Source of the DNA: UBA2773 sp964458715
GTDB taxonomy: Bacteria; Patescibacteriota; Minisyncoccia; Moranbacterales; DUUL01
NCBI GenBank assembly: GCA_964458715.1
Contig: CAYWJP010000006.1
Span: 1-38,871, forward strand
Direction: 5' to 3'
Length of the DNA: 38,871 nt
This document shows positions 15,627 to 23,304 of the stretch, one piece after another (positions within the stretch are counted from its first letter, which is position 1; the number at the start of each line of letters is the position of its first letter). The notes beneath the pieces were generated by a model that saw only the letters and a list, made by a program, of their open reading frames with translations, ran no database searches and had not been told where the DNA came from. A program made the translations under genes and the position numbers.

Positions 15627-15775
15627 ATTTTGAATTTTGAATTTCGATTCAATGTTTTAATTTTCTAATTATTTAAACGAATAGCAAACGAAGTTTGCGA
15701 GTTTAAGAAATTAAGTCATTCGAAATTGATTCAAAATTCAAAATTTTAAATTCAAAATTATTTTTAAAATTTCAT
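15627..15775. repeat. AT-rich palindrome (Family 4: TTTTGAATTTCGATTCAA), copy
   Basis: Begins ATTTTGAATTTCGATTCAA and ends with mirror words CGAAATTGATTCAAAATTCAAAAT. The centre has a hairpin GCAAACGAAGTTTGC. Related copies lie at 21819-21968 and 24683-24743. Confidence 0.6.
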
Positions 15776-15782
15776 TTTAAAA

Positions 15783-16631
15783 ATGTTTTCCTTTGAAAAA
15801 TTTCTCTTATTTCTAGCTATTTTTTTGTTCCTGGTCTTGGTAGTCCAGCTTTTTTTAGCTTGGCCGTTTGAGGAGAAAATTCCATTGCAGGTTAGTTTTT
15901 TAGATGTGGGCCAAGGTGACGCAATTCTAATTAATTATCAGAATCAGTATCAAATTTTGATTGATAGTGGAGTTAGTAATAAGAAAATTTTAAGTGAATT
16001 AAGTCAGGCTATGCCTGCTCAAGATCGATTTATCGAAATTGTAATCGCTACTCATTATGATAAAGATCATGTGGGAGGGATGAGAGCAGTTTTTGAGAAT
16101 TTTAAAATAGGTTTATTTTTAGACAACGGTCAATTTGCAGAAACTGACGCGATAACAGTTGTCAGCGATTTATTAATAAATAAAAATATTACTCATCAAA
16201 AAGTTTTGGAGAATTCTAAAATTGAGTTTGGGAAAGATTTAGTTTTGAATTTTTTTAATCCTGACGGCGAAGAGAGAACAGCTAATGATAATTCGGTGGT
16301 GGCCCGCCTAGATTTTGCAGAAAATTCCTTTTTATTTACCGGGGATATTGGATTTAAAACCGAGAATGATTTAATTCTGGATGGTCATAATTTGGATGTG
16401 GATTGGTTGAAGGTGGCTCATCATGGATCAAAGAATTCTAGTGGGGTAGATTTTTTGGAGAAAGTAATTCCTGAGAAAGCGATTATCTCAGTGGGAAAAA
16501 ATTCTTATGGGCATCCGGCTGAAGATGTCTTGGATCGTCTGCGAGCTAGTGGGGCGGAAATTTTAACTACTCTTGAAAAAGGCACTGTTCGGATTAATTG
16601 TTGGGAAGAAAGGGAATGCATTATAAATTAA
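15783..16631 (+). CDS. ComEC/Rec2-type metallo-beta-lactamase-fold hydrolase
   Basis: 282 aa. An N-terminal membrane anchor (about 7-27) is followed directly by a metallo-beta-lactamase domain on the outer side. Motifs are SFLDVGQGDAILI (38-50), the metal site THYDKDH (90-96, standing for HxHxDH with the second His as Asp, normal for the ComEC branch), TGD (186-188), VAHHGSKNSS (211-220) and YGHP. This is the ComEC C-terminal domain without the competence pore, a form common as a free-standing protein. In ComEC this domain is thought to degrade the non-transported DNA strand. A role in external nucleic-acid hydrolysis is plausible but not shown. No other competence gene is in the window. Confidence 0.87.
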   Translation: MFSFEKFLLFLAIFLFLVLVVQLFLAWPFEEKIPLQVSFLDVGQGDAILINYQNQYQILIDSGVSNKKILSELSQAMPAQDRFIEIVIATHYDKDHVGGMRAVFENFKIGLFLDNGQFAETDAITVVSDLLINKNITHQKVLENSKIEFGKDLVLNFFNPDGEERTANDNSVVARLDFAENSFLFTGDIGFKTENDLILDGHNLDVDWLKVAHHGSKNSSGVDFLEKVIPEKAIISVGKNSYGHPAEDVLDRLRASGAEILTTLEKGTVRINCWEERECIIN

Positions 16632-16712
16632 TTTCAAAGCTCAAATTATTCCAAATTATTCCAAGTCAAAACTAAAATCTAAATGTCAAGTTTTTCATAA
16701 AAGACTTGATTA
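16632..16712. repeat. AT-rich palindrome (Family 2), partial copy c
   Basis: CAAATTATTCCAAATTATTCCAA half-site, with only one arm preserved. It ends in CAAGT...ACTTG, which overlaps the next promoter. Confidence 0.55.
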
Positions 16713-16734
16713 TGCAGTAGTTTTAGATTATAAT
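16706..16734 (+). promoter_or_regulatory. Promoter of the 173-aa membrane protein
   Basis: -35 TTGATT (16706-16711), 17-bp spacer, -10 TATAAT (16729-16734), 30 bp before the start codon. Confidence 0.65.
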
Positions 16735-16764
16735 TTAACCAATATTAAGTAATTAAAAAATAAA

Positions 16765-17286
16765 ATGTCAACAAAAATATTTTTAAAGTGGCCATTGATT
16801 ATTGGAATTGCGATTGTCCTCAATCTTTTCTTTGCTTATGCCATTAAAGTAATTTATCCTGGTCAAGACTATGAAGATTTCTGTCCACAACAACAAAAAA
16901 TAGAAAGAATTGCCACTTCTGAACAATGTTTAGAGAAAGGAGGACAATGGGACGGATCTTATATAACTCCAGAAGAGACTGGCTATTGTAATCAAAATTT
17001 TAAATGCGAACAAGAATATCAAGCTTTTTTAACGGTTTATGAAAAAAATGTTTTTATAATTCTAGTAGTTTTAGGAGTGATCGTTTTTGGAATGAGCTTC
17101 TTAACTGGAATTAATCAAGTTCTCGCTACCGCTTTTTCCTTTGGCGGAGTTTTGACTTTTATAGTGGCTTCAATAAGATATTGGGAATTAGCTGAGGATT
17201 GGTTGCATCTCCTGATTTTAGCGTTAGCATTGGTGGCCTTAATTTGGCTGGGAGTGAAGAAGTTTAAAGATATAGAAGCAAAATAA
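16765..17286 (+). CDS. Four-helix membrane protein with extracytoplasmic Cys loop
   Basis: 173 aa, not a family I can name. Helix 1 is about 9-29; then comes a ~55-residue loop with four Cys (FCPQQ, QCLEKGGQWDG, GYCNQ, KCEQEY); then three more helices (about 95-113, 116-137, 145-165) and a basic tail. The loop is predicted outside, so the four Cys could form two disulfides. The segment EQCLEKGGQWDG is a pattern repeatedly seen in short Cys loops of CPR membrane proteins. It is monocistronic with a good promoter and a UUCG-loop terminator at 17321-17345. Role unknown. Confidence 0.75.
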   Translation: MSTKIFLKWPLIIGIAIVLNLFFAYAIKVIYPGQDYEDFCPQQQKIERIATSEQCLEKGGQWDGSYITPEETGYCNQNFKCEQEYQAFLTVYEKNVFIILVVLGVIVFGMSFLTGINQVLATAFSFGGVLTFIVASIRYWELAEDWLHLLILALALVALIWLGVKKFKDIEAK

Positions 17287-17320
17287 TTTTTTTGATTAAA
17301 AAGTTTTTAAAAATATTTTA

Positions 17321-17345
17321 AAAACCTCGCTTCGGCGAGGTTTTT
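17321..17345 (+). terminator. UUCG-loop terminator
   Basis: AAAACCTCGC-TTCG-GCGAGGTTTTT, a perfect 10-bp stem closed by a TTCG tetraloop with a T run. Confidence 0.9.
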
Positions 17346-17355
17346 ATTTAAATGA

Positions 17356-17545
17356 AAACCAAAACTCAAATTATTCTCCGCCTCGGCAAGCCTTCGGCGA
17401 GACGGGCAAATTATTCCAAATCAAATCTAAAATCTAAATTTCAAATATTTCGTTTGATTAAGTGGAGGTTTTAATTATTTGACATTTGAATTTGATTTGA
17501 AATAATTTGGAGTACTTTGGATTTTGATATTTTAAAAGTATCTTA
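17356..17545. repeat. AT-rich palindrome (Family 2) copy d with nested GC-rich hairpin
   Basis: A long imperfect palindrome. Within its left arm (17377-17406) is a 30-bp GC-rich hairpin that interrupts the CAAATTATT...CAAATTATTCC pattern seen uninterrupted in other copies. The hairpin matches 543-571 in reverse orientation. Confidence 0.7.
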
Positions 17546-17581
17546 ACAAATACTATCTGTTTTATGGAAAAAGTTTTTTTG

Positions 17582-17590
17582 TGTTATAAT
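17582..17590 (+). promoter_or_regulatory. Extended -10 promoter of ddl
   Basis: TGT followed by TATAAT (17585-17590), 28 bp before the start codon. The -35 is poor, as expected with an extended -10. Confidence 0.6.
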
Positions 17591-17617
17591 TACAAAAATA
17601 AATTCTGAGCTATTTTT

Positions 17618-18565
17618 ATGAAAAAAATCAAAATTGCTTTATTATCGGGCGGGTTGTCAGAGGAAAGAGAAGTTTCGTTAAATACTGGGGAAAAAATATT
17701 TCAAGCCTTGGACAAAAATAAGTATGAAATTTTTAGGTATGATCCGAAAACAGATTTAAAAAAGTTTATCGAGAATGGTTTAGCTAAAAAATTTGATTTA
17801 GTTTTCCCGGCTTTACACGGTCCTTATGGTGAGGACGGAACTTTACAGGGAATGTTAGATATGTTGCAGTTCCCTTATGTTTTTTCGGGTTGTTTGGCGA
17901 GTGCTTTAGCTATGGATAAATTTAAAACTAAAAGAATGGTAGAGGGCTTCAGAATTCGAGTGGCTCAGGATTTAATTATTAAAAAAAATCAAGGCTATGA
18001 TACTGATAGAATAATCGATTATTTAGATTTACCAGTCGTGGTCAAACCAATCGAGTTAGGGTCATCAGTAGGAATCACTATCGCAAAAAATAAAGAGGAA
18101 TTAGGAATTGGGATTAAAAAGGCCTTGGAGTATGGAGATATTTTATTGGAAGAATTCATAAAAGGACGAGAGTTAACTGTGGCTATTTTAGGGAATGAGA
18201 ACCCAAGGGCTTTGCCAGTAATTGAAATTAAACCAAAAAGTTCAGAGTGGTTTGATTATAAAGCTAAATATGAAGTTGGCGCATCGGAAGAAATTTGTCC
18301 AGCTCCAATTTTTGAAGAAGTAAAAAACAAGATTCAGAAAAATGCTTTGAAAGTTTTTAAAATCATTGGTTGTCGAGATTTAGCTCGGGCTGATTTCATT
18401 TATGACGAAGATAATAAAAGGCTTTATTTCTTGGAAATAAATACTATTCCAGGAATGACTGCTACTTCTTTAGCGCCTCAAGCAGCTAAGGAATATGGAT
18501 TAGAATTTCCGGAGTTTTTGGATAAATTGATAGAGTTGGCAATGGGAAGAACGGGGAAGAATTAA
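17618..18565 (+). CDS. ddl: D-alanine--D-alanine ligase
   Basis: 315 aa ATP-grasp enzyme that makes the D-Ala-D-Ala terminus of peptidoglycan stem peptides. Motifs: LLSGGLSEEREVSLNTG at the N terminus, the substrate loop PALHGPYGEDGTLQGML, VVKPIELGSSVGITIAKN for ATP binding, the omega-loop FDYKAKYE, and the Mg-binding LEINTIPGMTATSLAPQ near the C terminus. The Tyr of the YKAKY loop is the residue usual for D-Ala-D-Ala rather than D-Ala-D-Lac ligases, so vancomycin-type resistance is not suggested. It is monocistronic and complete. Confidence 0.96.
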   Translation: MKKIKIALLSGGLSEEREVSLNTGEKIFQALDKNKYEIFRYDPKTDLKKFIENGLAKKFDLVFPALHGPYGEDGTLQGMLDMLQFPYVFSGCLASALAMDKFKTKRMVEGFRIRVAQDLIIKKNQGYDTDRIIDYLDLPVVVKPIELGSSVGITIAKNKEELGIGIKKALEYGDILLEEFIKGRELTVAILGNENPRALPVIEIKPKSSEWFDYKAKYEVGASEEICPAPIFEEVKNKIQKNALKVFKIIGCRDLARADFIYDEDNKRLYFLEINTIPGMTATSLAPQAAKEYGLEFPEFLDKLIELAMGRTGKN

Positions 18566-18581
18566 TATTGTCTTAATTGAT

Positions 18582-18700
18582 TAGGTTTTAAAATTATTCA
18601 AAATCCAAATTATTCCAAATTATTTCAAACGAAATCTAAAGCTTAAAATCTGAACGTCAAAAAGTTTTGGATTTTAGTTATTTGTCATTTTTTATTATCT
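18582..18700. repeat. AT-rich palindrome (Family 2), copy e
   Basis: CAAATTATTCCAAATTATTTCAAA followed by a CTAAAGCTTAAAATC centre and GGATTTTAG mirror words. Confidence 0.55.
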
Positions 18701-18736
18701 CTAGGTTTGGCGTAAGTTCTTATTAAAACAGAGTCT

Positions 18737-18764
18737 TTGATATTTATTTAAAGCATGTTATTAT
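18737..18764 (+). promoter_or_regulatory. Promoter of the phosphoesterase gene
   Basis: -35 TTGATA (18737-18742), 16-bp spacer ending in TGT, -10 TATTAT (18759-18764): an extended -10 promoter 9 bp before the start codon, so the leader is very short. Confidence 0.55.
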
Positions 18765-18773
18765 TTAATTGTT

Positions 18774-19262
18774 ATGGATTTAAAAAGATATCGTGGTGAA
18801 GGAGGTTGTGCTCCACGAAACAATTCGATAAAACCCGAAGAAGCGCCTGGAAATCGATTTATTATTCAAGAACATCAGGCGGTTGGTTTTCATTTTGATT
18901 TTAAACTAGAAATAAAAGATAAAAATAATAAAGTAAGTGTTTTGCATTCTTGGATTATTCCTAAAAATATTCCTCTGGAGCCAGAAGTGAAACATTTAGC
19001 CATAAAGGTTGATAATGAGTCTCTGCGGTTTTTAGAATCTGATGAAGAAAGCGTTAATGAAAAGTTTAGCGAAGTTAAATTAAAAGTTTGGGATAGAGGA
19101 CGATGGGGGTTAATGAGAGGTGATATAGAAAATGGGGCTATCTCTTTCAATTTATTTGGTAAAATAATCAAAGCTCGTTATACTATGCAGAAGTTGAGGG
19201 AGGATAAAAAGAAAAATCAGAAAAATCATTGGGTAATATGGCGAGTGACCGGCTATAAATAG
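18774..19262 (+). CDS. Stand-alone LigD-type 3'-phosphoesterase domain
   Basis: 162 aa, matching only the PE domain of LigD, which removes 3'-phosphate and 3'-ribonucleoside groups at DNA ends in non-homologous end joining. The core is clear: RFIIQEHQAVGFHFDFKLEI (28-47), with His34, His40 and Asp42 of the metal site in family spacing, then LHSWIIPKNIP and VKVWDRGRWG-like WDRGRW. The glycine-rich IPxGxYGAG block of most PE domains is reduced to SDEESVNEKFSEVKL, and the usual EDHP turn reads VDNESL, so this is a divergent member. No ligase, polymerase or Ku gene is nearby. Free-standing PE proteins are known in archaea and bacteria. Catalytic activity is inferred. Confidence 0.85.
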   Translation: MDLKRYRGEGGCAPRNNSIKPEEAPGNRFIIQEHQAVGFHFDFKLEIKDKNNKVSVLHSWIIPKNIPLEPEVKHLAIKVDNESLRFLESDEESVNEKFSEVKLKVWDRGRWGLMRGDIENGAISFNLFGKIIKARYTMQKLREDKKKNQKNHWVIWRVTGYK

Positions 19263-19385
19263 AGAGATTTTCTAATTTGGTAAACTTCTTTGTTGAAATT
19301 TCCGCTTTTCGTTCGCCGTACTATTCAGTACGTCTCACTCAATGCTCAATTTCGCCTCGAATTTTACTCAAATAATAAAATCTCT
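19263..19385. repeat. ~115-bp palindromic intergenic repeat, copy E
   Basis: Arms AGAGATTTT and AAAATCTCT, then CTAATTTGG / CAAATAAT. The core is CGCCGTACTATTCAGTACG. It starts right after the phosphoesterase stop codon. Confidence 0.8.
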
Positions 19386-19445
19386 AAGCGCTTGGTTGAA
19401 TCGCGCTTAAATGAAAAAATTTTTGAATTGGTGCTTGGATTCTCC

Positions 19446-19466
19446 CCTGCCTGCCGGCAGGCAGGT
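19446..19466. repeat. CCTGCCGGCAGG hairpin repeat
   Basis: Palindrome CCTGCCTGCCGGCAGGCAGG, the same family as 5099-5120. Confidence 0.7.
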
Positions 19467-19491
19467 CGAATTGAACTCGAATAAAAAAACT

Positions 19492-19520
19492 TTGATTTTG
19501 ATAAAATAATTTTTTATTAT
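19492..19520 (+). promoter_or_regulatory. ftsK promoter
   Basis: -35 TTGATT (19492-19497), 17-bp spacer, -10 TATTAT (19515-19520), 13 bp before the start codon. Confidence 0.5.
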
Positions 19521-19532
19521 AGATAGACTAAA

Positions 19533-21818
19533 ATGAAAGACAAAAAAGAAAAAAACAAAGTAAAATCTGGTGATGCTTCTCAAGAGAAGTCGTCGATTAA
19601 AAAAGGATTAGTGCATTCTGATGTTAAAAAAAATATTATCGCTATTCTTTTGGTGGTTTTTTCGTTGTTATTTTTGTTGAGCTTGATTGGTCAAGCTGGA
19701 GTAGCAGGAGGTCATATCAATAATGCTCTAGGGTTAATCTTCGGTTGGGGAAGGTTTTTATTACCAGCTCTATTGATGGTTTTGGGTTTTGTTTATTTTA
19801 GAAGATATGATAAATATCGGTATTATTTAACCACTATTGGAGCGACTTTATTTTTATTGTTTTTGGTGACTATTTTGCATAGTTTTTATGGTTTAGATGG
19901 AATGAGAGAAGTGGCTAAAGTCGGGAAGGGTGGTGGATTTGTTGGGTTTGGGATAGCTTATTTTTTAATTAAATATTTAGGAATTTTAGCGGCTTTAATT
20001 TTATCGGGGGGTTTTCTCTTAATTGGTTTAATTCTGACTTTCAATTTTCCTTTAACTAGCGTTTTAGCTAAAATTAAATATTGGTATTTGGGTATTATTT
20101 CTAGAATAAAAACTTTTAAGTTTATTCAAGAAAAAAAAGAAGCAGTTAAAAAAGAAGAGGACACTAATATCAAGGAAAATTCAATTAAATTTTCCGATGG
20201 AAAAAGAGAAATAGAAGAAAAAGAGGAGGAATGTGATAATGAGGTTATTCCCAAGTTTCCCGAAAATGAAAATACTGAAAACAAAGAAATTTCTAAAAAA
20301 TCTGGCGATTGGAAATTGCCTCCTTTAAGTATTTTACAGAATCCTAAAAAAAGAGAAAAACCAAAGAATTTAGATAAGAAAGCTGATTTAATCGTTAAGA
20401 CTTTGGCTGATTTTGGTATAGATGTTTATTTTAAGGGCTATAACGTGGGACCTTCGATGGTACAATATACTTTTGAGCCAGATAAAGGAGTTCGATTGAG
20501 TAAAATTGTTACTTTACAAAATAATTTAGCAATGGCTCTAGCAACTTCATCGATTAGAATCGAAGCGCCCATCCCGGGAAAATCTTTAATTGGAATAGAA
20601 CTACCATTACCGCAAGAATATAAAGCAGAAGTTCGAATAAAATCTGTTTTAGAAAGTGCTGAATTTCAAGAGAGCCGATCTAATTTAACTATTGTTTTAG
20701 GACAGGACGTTTATGGCGATTTTGTTTTGGAAGATATTAAAAAAATGCCTCATTTGATGGTCGCAGGAGCTACTAATACTGGTAAAAGTGTTTGTATTAA
20801 TACTATTTTAGCTAGTTTGTTGTATCAGAATTCTCCAGAAAATCTTAAATTATTATTGATTGATCCTAAGCGAGTAGAACTTAATTTTTATAATGGAATT
20901 CCTCACTTAGCTAGTCCGGTGATAGTTGATCCTTCCAAGGTGGTTAAATCTTTGCAATGGGCGGTTAATGAAATGGAAGAACGGTATGAATTGTTAGAAG
21001 AAACAGGAGTGCGGGATATCGATTCTTATAATCAAAAAGTCGGAAAAGGTAAAAAGCGTCGAGTGGAAGATGAGGAGACAGGAAAGATGATATATAGAGA
21101 TTTAGAAATTATGCCCTACATTGTGATTGTAATTGATGAACTCAATGATTTAATGATGGCTTATGGCAAAGAAGTTGAGGTTTTGATTGTTAGAATAGTT
21201 CAGAAAGCTCGAGCAGTCGGAATTCATGCGATTATTTCTACTCAAAAACCAACTGTTGAAGTTATTACAGGTTTAATGAAGGCTAATATTACTACCCGGA
21301 TTGCCTTGAAGGTAGCTACTCAGGTGGATTCCAGAACTATTTTGGATAAAATGGGAGCGGAGACTTTGTTGGGCAATGGTGATATGTTGCTTTCAAATAA
21401 TGGGGCCGGTAAAATGAAGAGAATCCAAGGGGCCTATATTTCCGATGAAGAAACGGCTAAATTAGTCAGTTATATCAAAGATGAATCGAAGAGAAAGAAA
21501 TTTGACGAGAAAGATACTGTTTCGAGCTCCTTGAATGAATTTTTGGATAAATCTGGAGGGACTCAATCCTCACTAGTTCCAGGAGTTTTTGGAAGTGAAG
21601 ATGATCAAACAGATGAACTTTTTGAAGAAGCCAAGCAATTGGCCATTACCTCAGGAGGATTATCGGCATCTTTCTTGCAAACTCGTTTTAGAATTGGTTT
21701 TCAAAGAGCCACTCGAATTATTGATGAACTAGAGAGGACTGGAGTATTGGGACCAAGAAATGGATCTAAGCCAAGAGAACTTCTTATAGGGACCGAATCT
21801 TCAGGAGAAGATGAATAA
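19533..21818 (+). CDS. ftsK: FtsK/SpoIIIE DNA translocase
   Basis: 761 aa. Four N-terminal membrane helices (within about 35-185), a charged Lys/Glu-rich linker (about 200-270), then the alpha-beta motor: Walker A GATNTGKS (about 412-419, TNTGKS in place of TGSGKS), the LLLIDPKRVELNFYNGIPHL block, Walker B IVIVIDELND (about 530-539) and HAIISTQKPTVEVITGLMKANI. The C-terminal gamma domain (about 690-755, GGLSASFLQTRFRIGFQRATRIIDELERTGVLGP) is the winged helix that reads KOPS-type polar sequences. It pumps the chromosome terminus through the division septum. All modules are present, so it should be functional, with a linker shorter than in E. coli. Confidence 0.96.
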   Translation: MKDKKEKNKVKSGDASQEKSSIKKGLVHSDVKKNIIAILLVVFSLLFLLSLIGQAGVAGGHINNALGLIFGWGRFLLPALLMVLGFVYFRRYDKYRYYLTTIGATLFLLFLVTILHSFYGLDGMREVAKVGKGGGFVGFGIAYFLIKYLGILAALILSGGFLLIGLILTFNFPLTSVLAKIKYWYLGIISRIKTFKFIQEKKEAVKKEEDTNIKENSIKFSDGKREIEEKEEECDNEVIPKFPENENTENKEISKKSGDWKLPPLSILQNPKKREKPKNLDKKADLIVKTLADFGIDVYFKGYNVGPSMVQYTFEPDKGVRLSKIVTLQNNLAMALATSSIRIEAPIPGKSLIGIELPLPQEYKAEVRIKSVLESAEFQESRSNLTIVLGQDVYGDFVLEDIKKMPHLMVAGATNTGKSVCINTILASLLYQNSPENLKLLLIDPKRVELNFYNGIPHLASPVIVDPSKVVKSLQWAVNEMEERYELLEETGVRDIDSYNQKVGKGKKRRVEDEETGKMIYRDLEIMPYIVIVIDELNDLMMAYGKEVEVLIVRIVQKARAVGIHAIISTQKPTVEVITGLMKANITTRIALKVATQVDSRTILDKMGAETLLGNGDMLLSNNGAGKMKRIQGAYISDEETAKLVSYIKDESKRKKFDEKDTVSSSLNEFLDKSGGTQSSLVPGVFGSEDDQTDELFEEAKQLAITSGGLSASFLQTRFRIGFQRATRIIDELERTGVLGPRNGSKPRELLIGTESSGEDE

Positions 21819-21968
21819 TTTTGAATTTTGAATCTCGATTCAATTCCTGCCTACCGGCAGGCAGGTTGAATGAATTAATTTTTTAATGACTATAAAATTT
21901 TTTAAAATTGAAACATTTAAAATTAAGATTTGATTCAAAATTTTAAATTCAAAATTCGAAATTTAAAT
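21819..21968. repeat. AT-rich palindrome (Family 4) with nested GC-rich hairpin
   Basis: Opens TTTTGAATTTTGAATCTCGATTC and closes TTCAAAATTTTAAATTCAAAATTC. The hairpin CCTGCCTACCGGCAGGCAGG at 21846-21866 lies inside the left part. It is a second case of a GC-rich hairpin inside an AT-rich palindrome. Confidence 0.65.
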
Positions 21969-22034
21969 TTGTTCCTTTGGGGGAAGCCAAAGGATTTTAT
22001 TTTGGTGGGAGTTTGATAAGCAATTTTAATTAAA

Positions 22035-22739
22035 ATGATGTTATTAGGTGGTTTACAAAAATTAACGCTGATTGATTATCCCGGCAAAGTAGCAGCGACT
22101 GTTTTTACGGTTGGTTGTAATTTTCGATGTCCTTTTTGCCATAATCCAGAGTTAGTTTTTCCTAATTTTGGCGGAACAACCGGTTCAATTTTGGAAAAGG
22201 AATTTTTTGATTTTTTGAAAAAACGACAAGGAAAATTGGATGGAATCTGTATAACAGGGGGAGAACCGACTATTCAGAAGGATATTTTAGAATTTATGGA
22301 GAAAATTAAAAGATTGGGTTTTTTGGTAAAATTAGATTCTAATGGGACTCGACCCGATATTTTAAAACAAGCTTTTGATAATAATTTAGTTGATTTTGTG
22401 GCGATGGATATCAAGAATTGTCTGGATAAATATAATCAAACTAACGGAACTGAAACGGATTTAGAGCGAATAAAGCTAAGCGTTGAGCTAATTAGAAATT
22501 CCGGTAAAGATTATGAGTTTAGAACTACCGTGGTTCCTAGTTTGCACATTGATAAAGATTTTGATAAAATTGGAATGTGGTTGAAGAATTCTGAAAATTA
22601 TGTTTTGCAAAAATTTAGAGATGAGGGTAAACTATTAGATGAAAAATTCGGCCAGAAAATTAAAAATAAAAAAGAATTAGATTTGAAAAAAATTAAAAAA
22701 AGAATGGAAAAGTATTTTAAAAAAGTGGTCATAAGATAA
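22035..22739 (+). CDS. nrdG: Radical-SAM activating enzyme, anaerobic RNR activase-like
   Basis: 234 aa with the CxxxCxxC cluster CNFRCPFC (28-35) preceded by GGLQKLTLIDYPGKVAATVFTVG, the N-terminal signature of anaerobic ribonucleotide-reductase activating proteins of the longer type. ICITGGEPTIQKD (about 75-87) is the SAM-binding GGE motif. These enzymes make the glycyl radical on NrdD by splitting SAM. The partner nrdD is not in this window, so the symbol is by family only; another glycyl-radical enzyme or a peptide could be the target. It is first of a tight group with an 85-aa protein 14 nt downstream. Confidence 0.82.
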   Translation: MMLLGGLQKLTLIDYPGKVAATVFTVGCNFRCPFCHNPELVFPNFGGTTGSILEKEFFDFLKKRQGKLDGICITGGEPTIQKDILEFMEKIKRLGFLVKLDSNGTRPDILKQAFDNNLVDFVAMDIKNCLDKYNQTNGTETDLERIKLSVELIRNSGKDYEFRTTVVPSLHIDKDFDKIGMWLKNSENYVLQKFRDEGKLLDEKFGQKIKNKKELDLKKIKKRMEKYFKKVVIR

Positions 22740-22753
22740 TAATATAAAAAAAT

Positions 22754-23011
22754 ATGAGTGATATTAATATTGAGTTAAAGTTAGGAAGTAGCTCTGGTCC
22801 TGTGAGTCACATTGTAAAAAGCGGAAATACATACGTTGTTTATGTCAGCGAAAGTTTTGATGTTAATGATAGGCATAATTTACAAGATTTGATAGATAAA
22901 CTAAATCTTCAGCTAAAAGCAGATGGAATCGAAGAAGTTGAGGCTAGAAGAATAGACAGAGAATTGAAGAGATTGTCTATTGGAAGAAGAATTAGTATTA
23001 GAATTGATTAA
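22754..23011 (+). CDS. Small conserved-looking protein of unknown function (85 aa)
   Basis: 85 aa, not recognised. It starts with beta-strand-like NIELKLGSSSGPVSHIVKSGNTYVVYVSE, then an acidic-basic helical half (NLQDLIDKLNLQLKADGIEEVEARRIDRELKRLS), ending RRISIRID. No Cys, no membrane segment. It lies 14 nt after the radical-SAM gene and 2 nt before the DUF167 gene on the same strand, so it is almost certainly translated from the same mRNA. Function cannot be inferred. Confidence 0.7.
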   Translation: MSDINIELKLGSSSGPVSHIVKSGNTYVVYVSESFDVNDRHNLQDLIDKLNLQLKADGIEEVEARRIDRELKRLSIGRRISIRID

Positions 23012-23013
23012 TT

Positions 23014-23238
23014 ATGCGAATTTATTTGAAAGTAGTTGCTGGAAGTAGCCAGCAGAAAATTGAAAAAATTTCCAGAGGGGATTATAAGGTCTGGGTTAGA
23101 GCGGTTCCGGAAAAAGGAAAAGCGAATCAAGAAGTTATTGCACTTTTGGCGGAATATTTTGAAGTAGGGAAATCGAAAATAAAAATTGTTGGCGGAAAAA
23201 CTGTTTCGAAGAAAATTGTTGATATCGAGTTGGAATAG
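23014..23238 (+). CDS. DUF167/YggU family protein
   Basis: 74 aa, a short but typical DUF167 domain (family length about 75-100 aa). It reads LKVVAGSSQQKIEKISRGDYKVWVRAVPEKGKANQEVIALLAEYF, with the family block A-P-x-x-G-K-A-N-x-x-x-I/L-x-x-L-A in the form AVPEKGKANQEVIALLA, followed by SKIKIVGGKTVSKKIVDIE. The fold is known from structures, but the function is not. It is the last gene of a three-gene cluster with the radical-SAM activase. Confidence 0.9.
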   Translation: MRIYLKVVAGSSQQKIEKISRGDYKVWVRAVPEKGKANQEVIALLAEYFEVGKSKIKIVGGKTVSKKIVDIELE

Positions 23239-23304
23239 AAATGATAAAGAGATATTTTTTAAAGGTTATTATTTTTGAAGTAATCATTGAATTGACAAAT
23301 TAGT

